A DNA stretch of 37,576 bases from positions 1 through 37,576 of the forward strand of contig JABIRP010000365.1 in assembly GCA_018699735.1 (NCBI GenBank), read 5' to 3'. A program made the translations under genes and the position numbers. Below the pieces are notes generated by a model. That model saw nothing but the letters and a program-made list of their open reading frames with translations, was not told the DNA's origin and made no database searches. Below, piece by piece: positions 9,169-19,296 of the stretch; positions within the stretch are counted from its first letter, which is position 1; the number at the start of each line of letters is the position of its first letter. Origin of the DNA: Rhodospirillaceae bacterium. Lineage in GTDB: Bacteria > Pseudomonadota > Alphaproteobacteria > Thalassobaculales > Thalassobaculaceae.

Positions 9169-10125
9169 ATGAACTGGATTACCAATTCCGTCCTGCCGAA
9201 GATCAAGGCACTGGTGCAGCCGAAAGAAGTTCCCGATAATTTTTGGACCAAATGTCCAAATTGCTCGGAAATGGTATTCCACCGTCAGCTTGAGGAAAAT
9301 CTACAGGTTTGTCCCCGATGCGAGCACCACCTGACCATGTCAGTGAAAGCCCGGTTGGAGATGCTGTTCGACGGTGCCGATTGGACATCGGTCGAATTGC
9401 CCGAACCGGTACTGGACCCGCTGAAATTCCGCGACCGCAAACGATATACGGACCGACTGAAAGAGCATCAGGGCAAGTCCGAGAACAAGGACGCCATTGT
9501 CGTTGCATACGGCAAGCTGGGTGGGCACGACACCGTCATCGCCGTGTTTGACTTCTCCTTTATGGGTGGATCCATGGGGGCGGCGGTTGGCGATGCGCTG
9601 GTACGAGCGGCTGAACTTGCAGTGGTTCAAAAGGCACCACTAATCGTCTTTCCGGCCTCCGGTGGCGCCCGCATGCAAGAGGGTATCCTTTCCTTGATGC
9701 AGATGCCGCGCACCGTGATCGCCGCCGAGATGGTCAAGGAAAATGGCCTGCCGTTCATCGTCGTTATGACCAACCCGACGACCGGGGGTGTGACTGCCTC
9801 TTTCGCCATGCTGGGTGATATTCATCTGGCCGAACCGGGTGCCGTAATCGGTTTCGCTGGTCGCCGGGTTATCGAGGAAACCATCCGGGAGCAATTGCCG
9901 GAAGGGTTTCAGCGGGCCGAATATCTGGTTGATCATGGAATGGTTGACATGGTGGTGCGCCGCCATGATCTGCGGGACACATTGGCACGCATCCTCTCGC
10001 TCTTGTTGGCGCCGCGCCCGGTTGGCGATGTCGTCCCGATCCCGACGGATCTCAATATAGCCTCGAGTGAAAAGCCCGAGCCGATTGAGGGTGAGATCAT
10101 CGAAGCCACTCCTTCGGCCGAATGA
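9169..10125 (+). CDS. accD: Acetyl-CoA carboxylase, carboxyltransferase beta subunit
   Basis: Beta half of the carboxyltransferase that makes malonyl-CoA for fatty-acid synthesis; it pairs with AccA. The 318-residue protein has an N-terminal zinc finger with Cys29/Cys32 and Cys48/Cys51, followed by the crotonase-like core. Core motifs include [25 protein letters not shown] and [16 protein letters not shown]. It lies 28 bases after trpA, with GGGAG before its ATG. Confidence 0.98.
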   Translation: MNWITNSVLPKIKALVQPKEVPDNFWTKCPNCSEMVFHRQLEENLQVCPRCEHHLTMSVKARLEMLFDGADWTSVELPEPVLDPLKFRDRKRYTDRLKEHQGKSENKDAIVVAYGKLGGHDTVIAVFDFSFMGGSMGAAVGDALVRAAELAVVQKAPLIVFPASGGARMQEGILSLMQMPRTVIAAEMVKENGLPFIVVMTNPTTGGVTASFAMLGDIHLAEPGAVIGFAGRRVIEETIREQLPEGFQRAEYLVDHGMVDMVVRRHDLRDTLARILSLLLAPRPVGDVVPIPTDLNIASSEKPEPIEGEIIEATPSAE

Positions 10126-10159
10126 GCCACCGCGGGACTACAACTCTCTGGCTTGAACC

Positions 10160-11458
10160 TTGATCTCCCCCGATCCGATCCTCGCGCGGCTGATGGCGCT
10201 GCATCCAAAGGAGATCGACCTTTCACTCGACCGTCTCTGGCGGCTCCTGGACCGTCTCGATCATCCCGAGGATAAACTTCCGCCGGTGGTGCATGTCGCC
10301 GGAACCAATGGGAAAGGCTCAACCCTCGCCTTCCTGCGCGCGATGCTGGAGGCTGAAGGCTACGCGGTCCACGCCTATATCTCGCCTCACCTCGCGCGCT
10401 TCAACGAGCGGATCCGGCTTGCCGGGGAGCTAATATCCGACACAGCGCTCTCAGCTGTTCTGGCGGAATGCGAGCAGGCCAATGCGGATGACCCGATAAC
10501 CTTCTTCGAAGTCACCACAGCGGCGGCTTTCCTGGCGTATTCGCGCCATCCGGCAGACGTGTTGCTGCTTGAGGTTGGGCTTGGTGGCCGGCTCGACGCC
10601 ACGAATGTTTTCGAGAAGCCCCTCGCCACCGCGATCACGCCGATCGATATCGACCACACCCGCTTCTTAGGCGACACGTTGACCGAAATTGCCGGCGAGA
10701 AAGCCGGAATTCTGAAAGCCGGTGTTCCCTCTGCCATAGCGGCGCAATCGGGTGAAGCTCTCACCGCCATAGAGAAGCGCGCCGAGGCTGTTGGCGCACC
10801 GCTTGTGCGCCACGGCCTGGATTGGGAGGCCAAACCGGAGCCGGACGGATTTTCATTTCACCTGAGAGGGGTAAGCCAGCACTACCCTGCCCCCTCCCTC
10901 CCCGGTGACCATCAGATCGCAAATGCCGGTTTGGCCCTTGTTCTGGCGCATCTGATCGAAGACCGCTTGCCAACCAGTGTAGCCTCTCGCCAAGCTGGGG
11001 TCTCGGGTGCGGTCTGGCCGGCCCGTATGCAACATCTCGTCGGTGGGGCTCTGCCGGCCCTCCTGCCGGAAGGCTCCGAGTTATGGTTGGATGGCGGCCA
11101 CAACCGGCATGCGGCAGCGGCTGTGGCGGCAGTGCTCAAAGACTGGCGTACCCGCCGACCCGAACGGCCGGTTTGGCTTGTGGTTGGTCTTCTGGACACC
11201 CGGCCACCTGAAGAGTACTTGGCGCCATTCGCTGGCCTCGTCGGTGGTGTTCGAACGGTAACCATTCCAGGGGAGGTGGCCGCGTTGCCCGCAGACACCA
11301 TCGCTCACGTTGCCGAAAATTTGGGAATTCCCGCCGAGGCTAGCGATACCGTCGAGGCAGCTGTTACCGCTGCCGCCCATAACGTCGGCGGGCCGGTAAC
11401 TGTGCTGATCTGTGGCTCACTCTATTTTGCCGGAGCGGTTCTGCGAATGATGAATTGA
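10160..11458 (+). CDS. folC: Folylpolyglutamate synthase / dihydrofolate synthase
   Basis: Adds glutamate to dihydropteroate and to folates. The 432 residues carry the ATP loop HVAGTNGKGST (45-55), the segment ISPHLARFNERI, and the LLEVGLGGRLDATN motif. DGGHN and the C-terminal GSLYF match Mur-ligase-like enzymes. An in-frame TGA sits six bases upstream of the TTG at 10160, so the gene starts at this TTG unless it uses the internal ATG at 10193. Homology to ILARLMALHP favours the TTG. No good ribosome site is seen. It is last in the run. Confidence 0.95.
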   Translation: MISPDPILARLMALHPKEIDLSLDRLWRLLDRLDHPEDKLPPVVHVAGTNGKGSTLAFLRAMLEAEGYAVHAYISPHLARFNERIRLAGELISDTALSAVLAECEQANADDPITFFEVTTAAAFLAYSRHPADVLLLEVGLGGRLDATNVFEKPLATAITPIDIDHTRFLGDTLTEIAGEKAGILKAGVPSAIAAQSGEALTAIEKRAEAVGAPLVRHGLDWEAKPEPDGFSFHLRGVSQHYPAPSLPGDHQIANAGLALVLAHLIEDRLPTSVASRQAGVSGAVWPARMQHLVGGALPALLPEGSELWLDGGHNRHAAAAVAAVLKDWRTRRPERPVWLVVGLLDTRPPEEYLAPFAGLVGGVRTVTIPGEVAALPADTIAHVAENLGIPAEASDTVEAAVTAAAHNVGGPVTVLICGSLYFAGAVLRMMN

Positions 11459-11483
11459 GACCGCCAATTGAAACAATAAAAGA

Positions 11484-11511
11484 AAAAGACCGCGCCGAGG
11501 CGCGGTCTTTT
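11484..11511. terminator. Bidirectional terminator between folC and trxA
   Basis: A 13-base arm AAAAGACCGCGCC (11484-11496) and its exact complement (11499-11511) are separated by two bases. The stem has A-rich and T-rich flanks on both strands. It can end folC transcripts on the plus strand and trxA transcripts on the minus strand. Confidence 0.9.
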
Positions 11512-11536
11512 GATACTCGTAATACGGGCAGTGTGC

Positions 11537-11857
11537 TCAGAGAGCTTCCTTAACCCACTGTTCAAGCTGCGACTGTGGCATGGCACCGATCTTCGTCGCC
11601 GCAACCTGCCCATCTTTGAACAGGATCAGGGTCGGAATTCCCCGTACGCCATATTGCTGAGGTGTCGAGGGATTGTCGTCGATATTGAGCTTAGCGACAG
11701 TCAATTCCGCGTCCATATTCTCGGCAATTGACTCCAAAGCCGGCGCGATGGTTTTACACGGGCCGCACCATTCAGCCCAGAAATCGACAAGAACGGGCTT
11801 CGAAGCGCCGAGTACATCGGCGGAGAAGCTATCATCCGTGATCTTAACCGTTGTCAT
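11537..11857 (-). CDS. trxA: Thioredoxin
   Basis: Cytoplasmic protein-disulfide reductase of 106 residues with the classic active site AEWCGPCK (Cys31, Cys34). The buried Asp25 (VDFWA) and cis-Pro segment GIPTL are present. AAAGGG lies 5 nt before the ATG. It has its own promoter downstream of addA and ends at the shared terminator. Confidence 0.98.
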   Translation of the reverse strand: MTTVKITDDSFSADVLGASKPVLVDFWAEWCGPCKTIAPALESIAENMDAELTVAKLNIDDNPSTPQQYGVRGIPTLILFKDGQVAATKIGAMPQSQLEQWVKEAL

Positions 11858-11930
11858 CCATGAATACCCTTTAATGTCCTGTCCCTTGCCCGCTCACGCG
11901 CATCTAAGCGGCGTATCACCGGCACCTAAT

Positions 11931-11959
11931 ACTGTAGGGATCGACCCGCCAAAGGTCAA
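11931..11959 (-). promoter_or_regulatory. sigma70-type promoter for trxA
   Basis: On the minus strand, TTGACC (11954-11959) and TACAGT (11931-11936) are separated by exactly 17 bases. They match consensus at 5/6 and 4/6 positions. The predicted leader is about 65-70 bases. Confidence 0.7.
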
Positions 11960-11995
11960 GGTCTCTGGATTAACTCATTGATTTATAATATATAA

Positions 11996-14900
11996 TTATC
12001 CAGAATACGAACTTGCTGCGATTTGATCTGAAGGTAAAATCATCAAATTTGGACCGTCGGTCCAGAGTAACGCACAGACCACCTCTCGCCCCGGGTAAAG
12101 TTGTTCCAGGAGGGCGCGATAGGCCGCCATCTGGCGGAAATAAAGGGTTGGAACCAGTTCCGGCGCGCCCGGAGGCGGTCGATTGGTCTTGAAATCGACC
12201 ACGGTGACACGCTCCGGCTCGACCACCATACGATCGATCTGCCCAGAGACCACCGTAGCGGTCTCGCCCTCGCCCAAAATTCCGACAATCGGTACCTCGG
12301 CGCGTGAATTTGGGCCGAAGAGTCGCCGGAACGAAGATTCTCGTAAAACCTCAAGGATTTCCGCACTATAAGCCGCTTTTTGCTGCTCGGAAAGGTCGTG
12401 TACCGGGCGATCAAGAAACTTGTGGCAAGCCTCTTCCCATTTGGCTTCCGGTATTTCCGGCAAGAGCTCCAAAAGCCTGTGCATCAGCACACCGCGCTTA
12501 AATCGGGCCGAGCCGTCTTGGTCAAGCGGGGAGGCAACGGCCGGCTCATCCTCGCTGGGCCGTGAAGGTGCGAGAGGCACCGGCGGATGGGGTTCCTGCA
12601 ACGGCGGCCGACTGGCCCAACCGGGCAATTCGATCCGACCCGGATTAGCCTGGCCCCGCTCTGTCTCTCTTTCGACCTCCGCTTCTTGGCGTCCGGCGAA
12701 GACCAGCGCCGGCTCTTGCGAGAGCGAGACCTGTGAAATGTCCGGAAGATCCACCTCATCGCCGAGTTCCGTCATGGCGCTGCGGACGAGTTGGTACCAA
12801 TTGCCCTCGGGCGGCATTCTGGCGCCATGCCAGCCTGTAACCAACAGACGATCTTCCGCTCGGGTCATCGCGACATAGAGTAGGCGGCGGTATTCCCGAT
12901 CCCGCACCCGGACCAACCGCCCCCGCTCAGCCGCCGAAACCGGGTCATCGGTCGCAGCATTGGGTGACCAGATCGGCAGTGCCTCCCCAGCATCCGTCTC
13001 GATCCATTTCAGAGGATCTAGACGGGTCGGAAGTTGCATCGTATCCGGCAAAAACACGATCGGCGCCTGTAGGCCTTTGGCACCATGCACGGTCATGATA
13101 CGCACCTGATCCGGCGCACCGGTTTCAAGATCGCGCTTGATCTCGAAGGCGCCAGCGGCGAGCCACTGCAAGAAACCTTGCAGAGATGGTACGTGAATGC
13201 GCTCGTAGGCCACGGCCTGAGCCAGAAACTCATCGATTGGGTCGGATGCCTCCGGGCCGAGACGCGCCAGGATGCGCCGCCTGCCCCCTGATGACAAAAC
13301 TTCTGCGAAGAGCTCGTAGGGCGGCATACGGTCGGCCCGAGCCAGCAGATCCCCCAAATACGCGTGCGCTCCAGTTAAAACGGCATTATCTCCGGCTTTC
13401 CGGCGCAGCTCGTCCCATAGCCGCTTGGCGTGGCGATTATTCGCCAAGTCGAACAGGTCATCCTCACTGAGCCCGACAAGCGGTCCCTTAAGCACTGTAG
13501 CGAGTGTCAGATCGTCCTCGGGCAACAACAGGAATTGGCCGAGCGCCACCAGATCCATCACTGCAAGTTGGTCGGTCAGCACCATCCGGTCGACACCGGC
13601 GACAGCGATCTCGCGTGTCTTCAGGGCGCGCACCAAATCCTCGACCAGCGCGTCGCGGCGACGCACCAGGATCATCACGTCGCCAGGGCGAATGGCACGT
13701 CCTTTTGAAGGCAAAGGCTCTTCCTCGACAACCCAACTGGCGATCCTGTCGGCGATGGCCTCGGCCAGGCGGCGGCGCGGACTGTCGGAGGCTATGCGTT
13801 CTACCGGTGGCGCCCAGGCCTCACGCGGCAGACCCTCGGCCGGCACAAAGGGGGGCCAAACCTCGACCAACCCGGCCTGGCCGACGCGATGGGGCTCGTG
13901 GTGAACCGGCATGGGGTGGCCCTGGTCGTCGCTTTCGACGACACCATCGCCGGCATCGGGGCGGTTGAATACGGCATCAACCGCCTGCAAGACGGGTGCG
14001 GTTGAGCGAAACGACATGTCTAGGTCGACCCGGTCCCAGCGCCGTTCGGCGGCGGTCACTCGGCCAGAGAAATGCCGGCGCATTTCGAGGAAGCCGGCAG
14101 GGTCGGCCCGTTGAAAACTATAAATCGACTGCTTTACGTCCCCGACGGCGAAAACCGTGCGATTGCGCTCATCCGCACCCTCACCGGCGAAAAACTCTTC
14201 GGCCAGAGCCTCGACCACCTGCCATTGTTCCGGATTGGTATCCTGCGCTTCATCGATCAAAATGTGATTGAGCCCGCCGTCGAGCTTGAACAAGACCCAA
14301 GGCGCCACGCCAGGCCGGCGCAACAGGTCGCGGGCGGTCAAGACCAAATCCTCGTAATCGAGTAGAGCGGCTCGACGTTTGCTGCTCTCATAGGTATCGA
14401 CAACCGCCGATACCAATCGCAACAACGCCGATGTCGCCACCGCCACATCCTGAGCCTTGCGACGCTCTTCAACGCGGATCAGCCGCTCGGCTTCTTGCTC
14501 CAAGGTAACGAGCATATCGGGATCGGCCTCGGCCAATTTCTTCGTCGCCAGAGACTTGCGCGGCGACCCATCAGCGGTGAGAAACGCCTGACGGTAGGCT
14601 GGATAGGAGTCGAGACGCCCGTCACGATCCGAGGCAAGCCAGGCGGCAATAACCTCGCCTCGGCCGATATCGGTTTTCGATCCTCCTGACAGCACCTCCA
14701 CAGCCTGCTTGAGCCCAGAGCCGTCAAACCGATGATCGTCGCACTCCTGTGCAATCAACCCCTCAACGCTCTCACCCTGGATCGCACCGAGCAGCTTGTG
14801 AATTTCAGCGATGGCACCCTCTATGCCGCCACCGCCCGACAGTCTGGCCAGCCGGGCGCGCTCGCGCACCGCGCCGCCCAACAGTTCAAGAAAACCTTGT

Positions 14901-15496
14901 TCGGCGACCCGCCCGGTAACTTCAGAAAGTGCTTGGGCCAGAGCCGGATCGCCGCCATCTCGTGCACCGTCTTGCGCACCGTTTCGGGCCATCGCCAATA
15001 CCTGCTCACGCGCGTCAAACAGGCGCTCGCTGGCGCTGCGCTCATCAAGCAGATTGAAATGCGGCGGCACACCGGCTTCCAGTGGAAACCGCCGTAACAA
15101 TCCTTGGCAAAAAGCATGAACGGTCTCAATCCGCATCCCACCCGGAACATCAAGCACTTGGGCGAAGAGTTTCCGTGCCCGGGATATTTCGTCCTGTACG
15201 GGCGTGCGACCGAGCAGTTTTCCGAGATCATCGAAAAGCGGCTTCTCGCCGATCACGGCCCAGTCCGCAAGGCGATGGGCGATGCGCTCGGCCATCTCGG
15301 CCGCTGCCGCACGGGTGAAGGTCAGGCAGAGGATGCTGTCCGGCGAGGTATTGGCAATCAGCAGGTTCAACACCCGGTCCGTCAGCACCTTTGTCTTGCC
15401 GGTCCCGGCCGAGGCCGCAACCCAAACCGACGCGGCTGGGTCCGCCGCCCGGCGCTGAAGCGCATCAGCCGAGGAGAGCGCGGGAGATATCGACAC
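11996..15496 (-). CDS. addA: Double-strand break repair helicase-nuclease AddA
   Basis: UvrD-like helicase plus RecB-type nuclease that resects double-strand ends for RecA, in complex with AddB. The 1166 residues show Walker A ASAGTGKT (28-35) and the Walker B helicase motif LIDEAQDTNPEQW (Asp415-Glu416). Further helicase motifs are GDVKQSIYSFQRADP, MTVHGAKGLQAPIVF and VAMTRAEDRLLV. The C-terminal nuclease motif is VVDFKTNR (Asp1101, Lys1103). The GTG start lies three bases after the addB stop and has GGAGGG inside the end of addB. It is last in the divL-addA run. Confidence 0.97.
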   Translation of the reverse strand: MSISPALSSADALQRRAADPAASVWVAASAGTGKTKVLTDRVLNLLIANTSPDSILCLTFTRAAAAEMAERIAHRLADWAVIGEKPLFDDLGKLLGRTPVQDEISRARKLFAQVLDVPGGMRIETVHAFCQGLLRRFPLEAGVPPHFNLLDERSASERLFDAREQVLAMARNGAQDGARDGGDPALAQALSEVTGRVAEQGFLELLGGAVRERARLARLSGGGGIEGAIAEIHKLLGAIQGESVEGLIAQECDDHRFDGSGLKQAVEVLSGGSKTDIGRGEVIAAWLASDRDGRLDSYPAYRQAFLTADGSPRKSLATKKLAEADPDMLVTLEQEAERLIRVEERRKAQDVAVATSALLRLVSAVVDTYESSKRRAALLDYEDLVLTARDLLRRPGVAPWVLFKLDGGLNHILIDEAQDTNPEQWQVVEALAEEFFAGEGADERNRTVFAVGDVKQSIYSFQRADPAGFLEMRRHFSGRVTAAERRWDRVDLDMSFRSTAPVLQAVDAVFNRPDAGDGVVESDDQGHPMPVHHEPHRVGQAGLVEVWPPFVPAEGLPREAWAPPVERIASDSPRRRLAEAIADRIASWVVEEEPLPSKGRAIRPGDVMILVRRRDALVEDLVRALKTREIAVAGVDRMVLTDQLAVMDLVALGQFLLLPEDDLTLATVLKGPLVGLSEDDLFDLANNRHAKRLWDELRRKAGDNAVLTGAHAYLGDLLARADRMPPYELFAEVLSSGGRRRILARLGPEASDPIDEFLAQAVAYERIHVPSLQGFLQWLAAGAFEIKRDLETGAPDQVRIMTVHGAKGLQAPIVFLPDTMQLPTRLDPLKWIETDAGEALPIWSPNAATDDPVSAAERGRLVRVRDREYRRLLYVAMTRAEDRLLVTGWHGARMPPEGNWYQLVRSAMTELGDEVDLPDISQVSLSQEPALVFAGRQEAEVERETERGQANPGRIELPGWASRPPLQEPHPPVPLAPSRPSEDEPAVASPLDQDGSARFKRGVLMHRLLELLPEIPEAKWEEACHKFLDRPVHDLSEQQKAAYSAEILEVLRESSFRRLFGPNSRAEVPIVGILGEGETATVVSGQIDRMVVEPERVTVVDFKTNRPPPGAPELVPTLYFRQMAAYRALLEQLYPGREVVCALLWTDGPNLMILPSDQIAASSYSG

Positions 15497-15499
15497 GGC

Positions 15500-18493
15500 T
15501 CAGCCCTCCTCGCGTGTCGCCCACTCGCGCACGCGGGCGAGATGGGCGTAGTCGTTGTAATCGAGCGCGCGCCCGGCATCCGGTTGGGCAAGATAGGGTG
15601 TGTCGGGATCGTCGAAGGTCGCGATCAGATCTTCAAGCCCGGTTCGGGCACTTTCGATCAAGGCATCAAGCCCTTCGGTCGTCTCGATCACGAGGCCCGC
15701 CGGATTGCCGCCGGTCAACCGCCAATACGCTAGAGTGTCCAATTCTCCTGCAGGCAGCCCGGGAAATCCCCCAGCCGCCAGAATTAACGCCTCAAGAGGC
15801 AACTGCGGCGCCAATCCAGCTTGAAGCTGTTTGCGAGATGGTGCGCCTCCGGTCTTGTAGTCGATCACCGCATAACGCCCATCGCCAGAACGCTCGATCC
15901 GGTCGGCCTTTGCTGTGAGTTTGAAGGCACCGGCGGGGCCTTGCAGTGTCATTTCACCCATACATTCCGTTGCAATACGCCCAATCGACCGCCGGCGTTG
16001 GTTTTCGTGCTCGATAAACCAATGTGCGATGCGTTCGAACCGCGGCCACCAGAATGCCCAGACTGTCGGATGCGCCATCGTCACACCGAACGCCGATCGT
16101 CCATATTCCAACAGCCGGTCAAGCGCATCACCCGGCAAATCCCCTGACGGGTAATCGCTCACCAGGTCATCCAGCGCCTTATGTATAAAGTTTCCGCGAT
16201 CAGCCGCACCCGGGTCGGCGTCAATTGGATCGAGCGCCTTGAGAGAAAGGATGCGACTGGCGTAGAGGGCGTAGGGATCTCTTATCCAAGTCTCAATACG
16301 GGTAGCGGAAAGCTGTCTCGGACGGGCCGAAACCGGTGGCCTCGGCGCCGGCGGGCTCACCGGGTCCGGAACGCCCGGCCGGTCGAGCTCTTTTTGCCAA
16401 AGAAGCCAAGGGCCACCCACTGCATCGAGCCAAGCATCGGAATGCCCGGCCGCCATGATCACAGTTTCCAATCTCAGCAGCCAACGAGACGGGACGGTCG
16501 GGGAGCCATCGACCCGGCGGGATCGGGTCAGAACAACGTTCGGTGCCATGCACGCCATGGCAAAGTCATGCGCCGAGAGGCCGATCCGACGCTCCGCTTC
16601 CGGCAAACCAAAGGATCTACGCATCCCCCGGCTCATCCAGGGATCGGCACCGAGATCCGGTGGCCAGGTGCCCTCGTTCAATCCCCCAAGGACTGTCAGA
16701 TCGAAATGCTGCAACCGCGCCTCCAACGGGCCAAGAATGGCCAATCGAGGGTGGTGACCGTAGCGCGGGCGCCAAGCACGCCCCTGCAGCAATGCGTCGA
16801 CCAGCGCTGGATACGCACGCCCGTCGATCGGGTCGGCGTCTTTCGTAGCCTCGTACAAATCGGCAATGAACGCCGCCGCCTCCTCGCCCGCGTCGCCACG
16901 CCATAGCCGCACCTCACCCGCCTCATCTTCGCTTGAAGCAAGCCAGGTCACAGCACGGTCATGCGCCTGCAACAAGTCCGCGAGCGAGATCGCCTTGTTC
17001 GACATGGCATCGACAAGCGGCCCCATTTCGGCACCGAACCGCTCTGCCCATTCGATCAGATCGGCGTCTGCGTCGGAGCCATGAAGCGCTTCCAGCAAGC
17101 CGCTTATACCGGGCCCCGGTCGTGGCCCTCGCAACACGGCACGCTCCAATGCCCGAGCCCGGCGCCGAAAATCGGGAGCTGCCAACCCACCGGCGGCAAG
17201 CGGCTGCTTCAGGACTGCCAGCAACGGAACAGGAGCCACGGCGTGCAGCGCCATGGCCGCGGTCAAACGCCAGAGCGCCATAGTTTCGGTATTGGCCAAG
17301 GGCTCTCCGGCAGAGTCATCCACCTCGATATCCCAGCGCCTAAGCTCCGACTTAACCCGCCGGGCGAGGGTCCGATCCGGCGTGATCAACGCCGCTGTTC
17401 GTCCACCGGTCTCCAATGCCTCGCGCAGCATCAACGCGATCGAAACGGCTTCCTCTTGCTGGCTCGGGCAAAGCAACATCGATACCCCGTCAAGCGGTCG
17501 ATCATCGGCGGCATGGTCGCGTTGCAGGCGACGCCAATCGCCGGTCGCATCCGCCGGCAACAGAGCCGCATCCAGCAGCCGCCTACGCGCCGCGCGGGGT
17601 CCGTCTCCGTCAACGCTTGAGGCTTGGGTGAGCCAAGCCAGCACATCCGGGCGGCTGATATCGAAATGATGCAGCAGCAATGCCAGACCGTGTTGGGGAT
17701 GGCTTGCATCGGTTTGGATCGAAGCCCAAACCCGGTCGCTGGCCGCTCGATCGAGGCCTGGCAACACGACGGCACCCTTGGGCAACATTCGAACCACATC
17801 CATCAGAGCCGCTGTCGAGGGAATACTGCCGGTGGATCCGGCGATGATGATCGGGTCGCTGGGCGGTAACCGGCGCCAGAGCTCCGCCAGCCCCTCGGTC
17901 GCGCGGGCCCGCCAGTCGGCCGGATCGATAGCTCCCTCGCGGCCAAGAACATCTGGCCAATATTCCGTCACGATTGCAAGAAAACCGAGGATGTCCTGCC
18001 AGTGCGTCGCATATTGATCGGGCACAAGCTGCTTCAGGCCTGAGAAGTCCAAGCCTTCGGTGTGAACCTGATCAACCAGCCGCGCCAATTCCGCCGCCAG
18101 AAGAGCCGCCTGGTCCGTCGTAACCGGTGGCAAACCCGCCGCCCGATCGCGGGTTCGGGCAAATCGCAGCACCATCTGCGTCAACATCATCTGGCGCCGT
18201 ATGCTGGAAATCGCCGGCGGCAATTCCGCAGCACCTGCAAGTCCGGCGACCAGGGCTTCGTCGCCGTCGTCGACATCGCCGATCGGACGAATGCTTGGCA
18301 GTAACATGGCCCGGCCATCGCCCAGTCGCAGAAACGCTTCACGCAAACCACGCATCGCTCGTCGGGTCGGCACCATGACCGTGGCTCGGGTCAAAGTCAG
18401 GGGGTCGCGCCCAGCCTGCTCCCATAAGCCCTCAGCCAATCGTTCAAGGAAGGGCTCTCCGGCCGGGATGTTGAATACGCGCGAGTTGGTCAT
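15500..18493 (-). CDS. addB: Double-strand break repair protein AddB
   Basis: Partner of AddA, of the alphaproteobacterial type. The 997 residues begin with an inactivated helicase-like domain: the usual Walker A place reads MVPTRRAMRGL. The C-terminal RecB-like nuclease carries YAVIDYKTGGAPS (Asp878, Lys880). No cysteines follow this motif, so the Fe-S cluster described for Bacillus AddB appears absent. The ATG is preceded by AGAGG, which lies in a duplicated copy of the murU 3' end. Confidence 0.96.
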   Translation of the reverse strand: MTNSRVFNIPAGEPFLERLAEGLWEQAGRDPLTLTRATVMVPTRRAMRGLREAFLRLGDGRAMLLPSIRPIGDVDDGDEALVAGLAGAAELPPAISSIRRQMMLTQMVLRFARTRDRAAGLPPVTTDQAALLAAELARLVDQVHTEGLDFSGLKQLVPDQYATHWQDILGFLAIVTEYWPDVLGREGAIDPADWRARATEGLAELWRRLPPSDPIIIAGSTGSIPSTAALMDVVRMLPKGAVVLPGLDRAASDRVWASIQTDASHPQHGLALLLHHFDISRPDVLAWLTQASSVDGDGPRAARRRLLDAALLPADATGDWRRLQRDHAADDRPLDGVSMLLCPSQQEEAVSIALMLREALETGGRTAALITPDRTLARRVKSELRRWDIEVDDSAGEPLANTETMALWRLTAAMALHAVAPVPLLAVLKQPLAAGGLAAPDFRRRARALERAVLRGPRPGPGISGLLEALHGSDADADLIEWAERFGAEMGPLVDAMSNKAISLADLLQAHDRAVTWLASSEDEAGEVRLWRGDAGEEAAAFIADLYEATKDADPIDGRAYPALVDALLQGRAWRPRYGHHPRLAILGPLEARLQHFDLTVLGGLNEGTWPPDLGADPWMSRGMRRSFGLPEAERRIGLSAHDFAMACMAPNVVLTRSRRVDGSPTVPSRWLLRLETVIMAAGHSDAWLDAVGGPWLLWQKELDRPGVPDPVSPPAPRPPVSARPRQLSATRIETWIRDPYALYASRILSLKALDPIDADPGAADRGNFIHKALDDLVSDYPSGDLPGDALDRLLEYGRSAFGVTMAHPTVWAFWWPRFERIAHWFIEHENQRRRSIGRIATECMGEMTLQGPAGAFKLTAKADRIERSGDGRYAVIDYKTGGAPSRKQLQAGLAPQLPLEALILAAGGFPGLPAGELDTLAYWRLTGGNPAGLVIETTEGLDALIESARTGLEDLIATFDDPDTPYLAQPDAGRALDYNDYAHLARVREWATREEG

Positions 18494-18497
18494 CCAA

Positions 18498-18535
18498 CCT
18501 CTTTAAAAGAATGGCACCCTCTAAAAGAACGGCAC
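18498..18535 (-). repeat. Tandem duplication of the murU 3' end before addB
   Basis: Two adjacent copies, 18518-18535 (18 bp) and 18498-18517 (20 bp), differ by one substitution and two extra bases. The first copy is the end of murU (VPFF and its stop). The second repeats this in the spacer and supplies the AGAGG before the addB start. Confidence 0.85.
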
Positions 18536-19285
18536 TTCTGGCACATGGCCGTTTGCAAATCGGCGGCGGGCCGCCTCCAAGTCCTCTGGCGTGCTGATAT
18601 GATACCAGAGACCATCGTGGATCTGGCCAAACAGGCGTCCCGCATCCGCCGAGCGAGTGTACGGCAGGCGCATCGAAAACGGGCCGTCGGGAGTGTCATT
18701 GAACACTTTGGGGTGGACGATCGAAACTCCGATATAGGCGTAGGGCGCAACTCTACCCTCCTCCCGCCAGGAGACCCGCCCGAGCGGATCCATCTCAAAA
18801 TCACCATAGCCATGCCAGCCAAGCACCCGGGCGAAGGAGTAGAGCAGGAGCTGGATGTCCATCTCCTCGCCGTTCCAGGCCGCAGCAAACCGAGCCAGGG
18901 TATCGGCCATCCCGTCGAGCCAGACAGCATCGCCGTTGATGACGAAGAACGGCTCGTCGCCCAACTCGGCAAGCGCATTCTTGACCCCACCGCCGGTCTC
19001 AAGCAGGTCCTGCTCAGCCGAAAAGGCAATCTCAAGCCCGGTCCGTTTCGACAGATGGTCGACAATCTGGTCTCCGAGGTGCCAATGGTTGACCACCACC
19101 TTTTCCACCCCAACAGCCCCGAGATGCTCAAGTGTGCGGTCGAGCACCGTCATACCACCGAGCTCTATCAAAGGCTTCGGGGTCTTATCCGTAATCGGCC
19201 GCAGGCGCTCTCCACGGCCGGCACAGAGCACGATCGCGCGTTTCGGTATTTTTGCGCCGTTCGGGCGCAGCTTCGTCAGGAGCAT
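18521..19285 (-). CDS. murU: N-acetylmuramate 1-phosphate uridylyltransferase-type nucleotidyltransferase
   Basis: Predicted to convert MurNAc-alpha-1-phosphate and UTP to UDP-MurNAc in the cell-wall recycling bypass known from Pseudomonas. The 254 residues have the nucleotidyltransferase signature LCAGRGERLRPITDKTPKPL (20-39). They also have NHWHLGDQI, GGGVKNAL, and the metal-binding NGDAVW (114-119). The gene directly follows an AmgK-type kinase, which supports MurU over a generic glucose-1-phosphate or mannose-1-phosphate transferase. The start at 19285 puts a GGA five bases upstream. Confidence 0.88.
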   Translation of the reverse strand: MLLTKLRPNGAKIPKRAIVLCAGRGERLRPITDKTPKPLIELGGMTVLDRTLEHLGAVGVEKVVVNHWHLGDQIVDHLSKRTGLEIAFSAEQDLLETGGGVKNALAELGDEPFFVINGDAVWLDGMADTLARFAAAWNGEEMDIQLLLYSFARVLGWHGYGDFEMDPLGRVSWREEGRVAPYAYIGVSIVHPKVFNDTPDGPFSMRLPYTRSADAGRLFGQIHDGLWYHISTPEDLEAARRRFANGHVPEVPFF

Positions 19286-19296
19286 CCGTATTCCAT

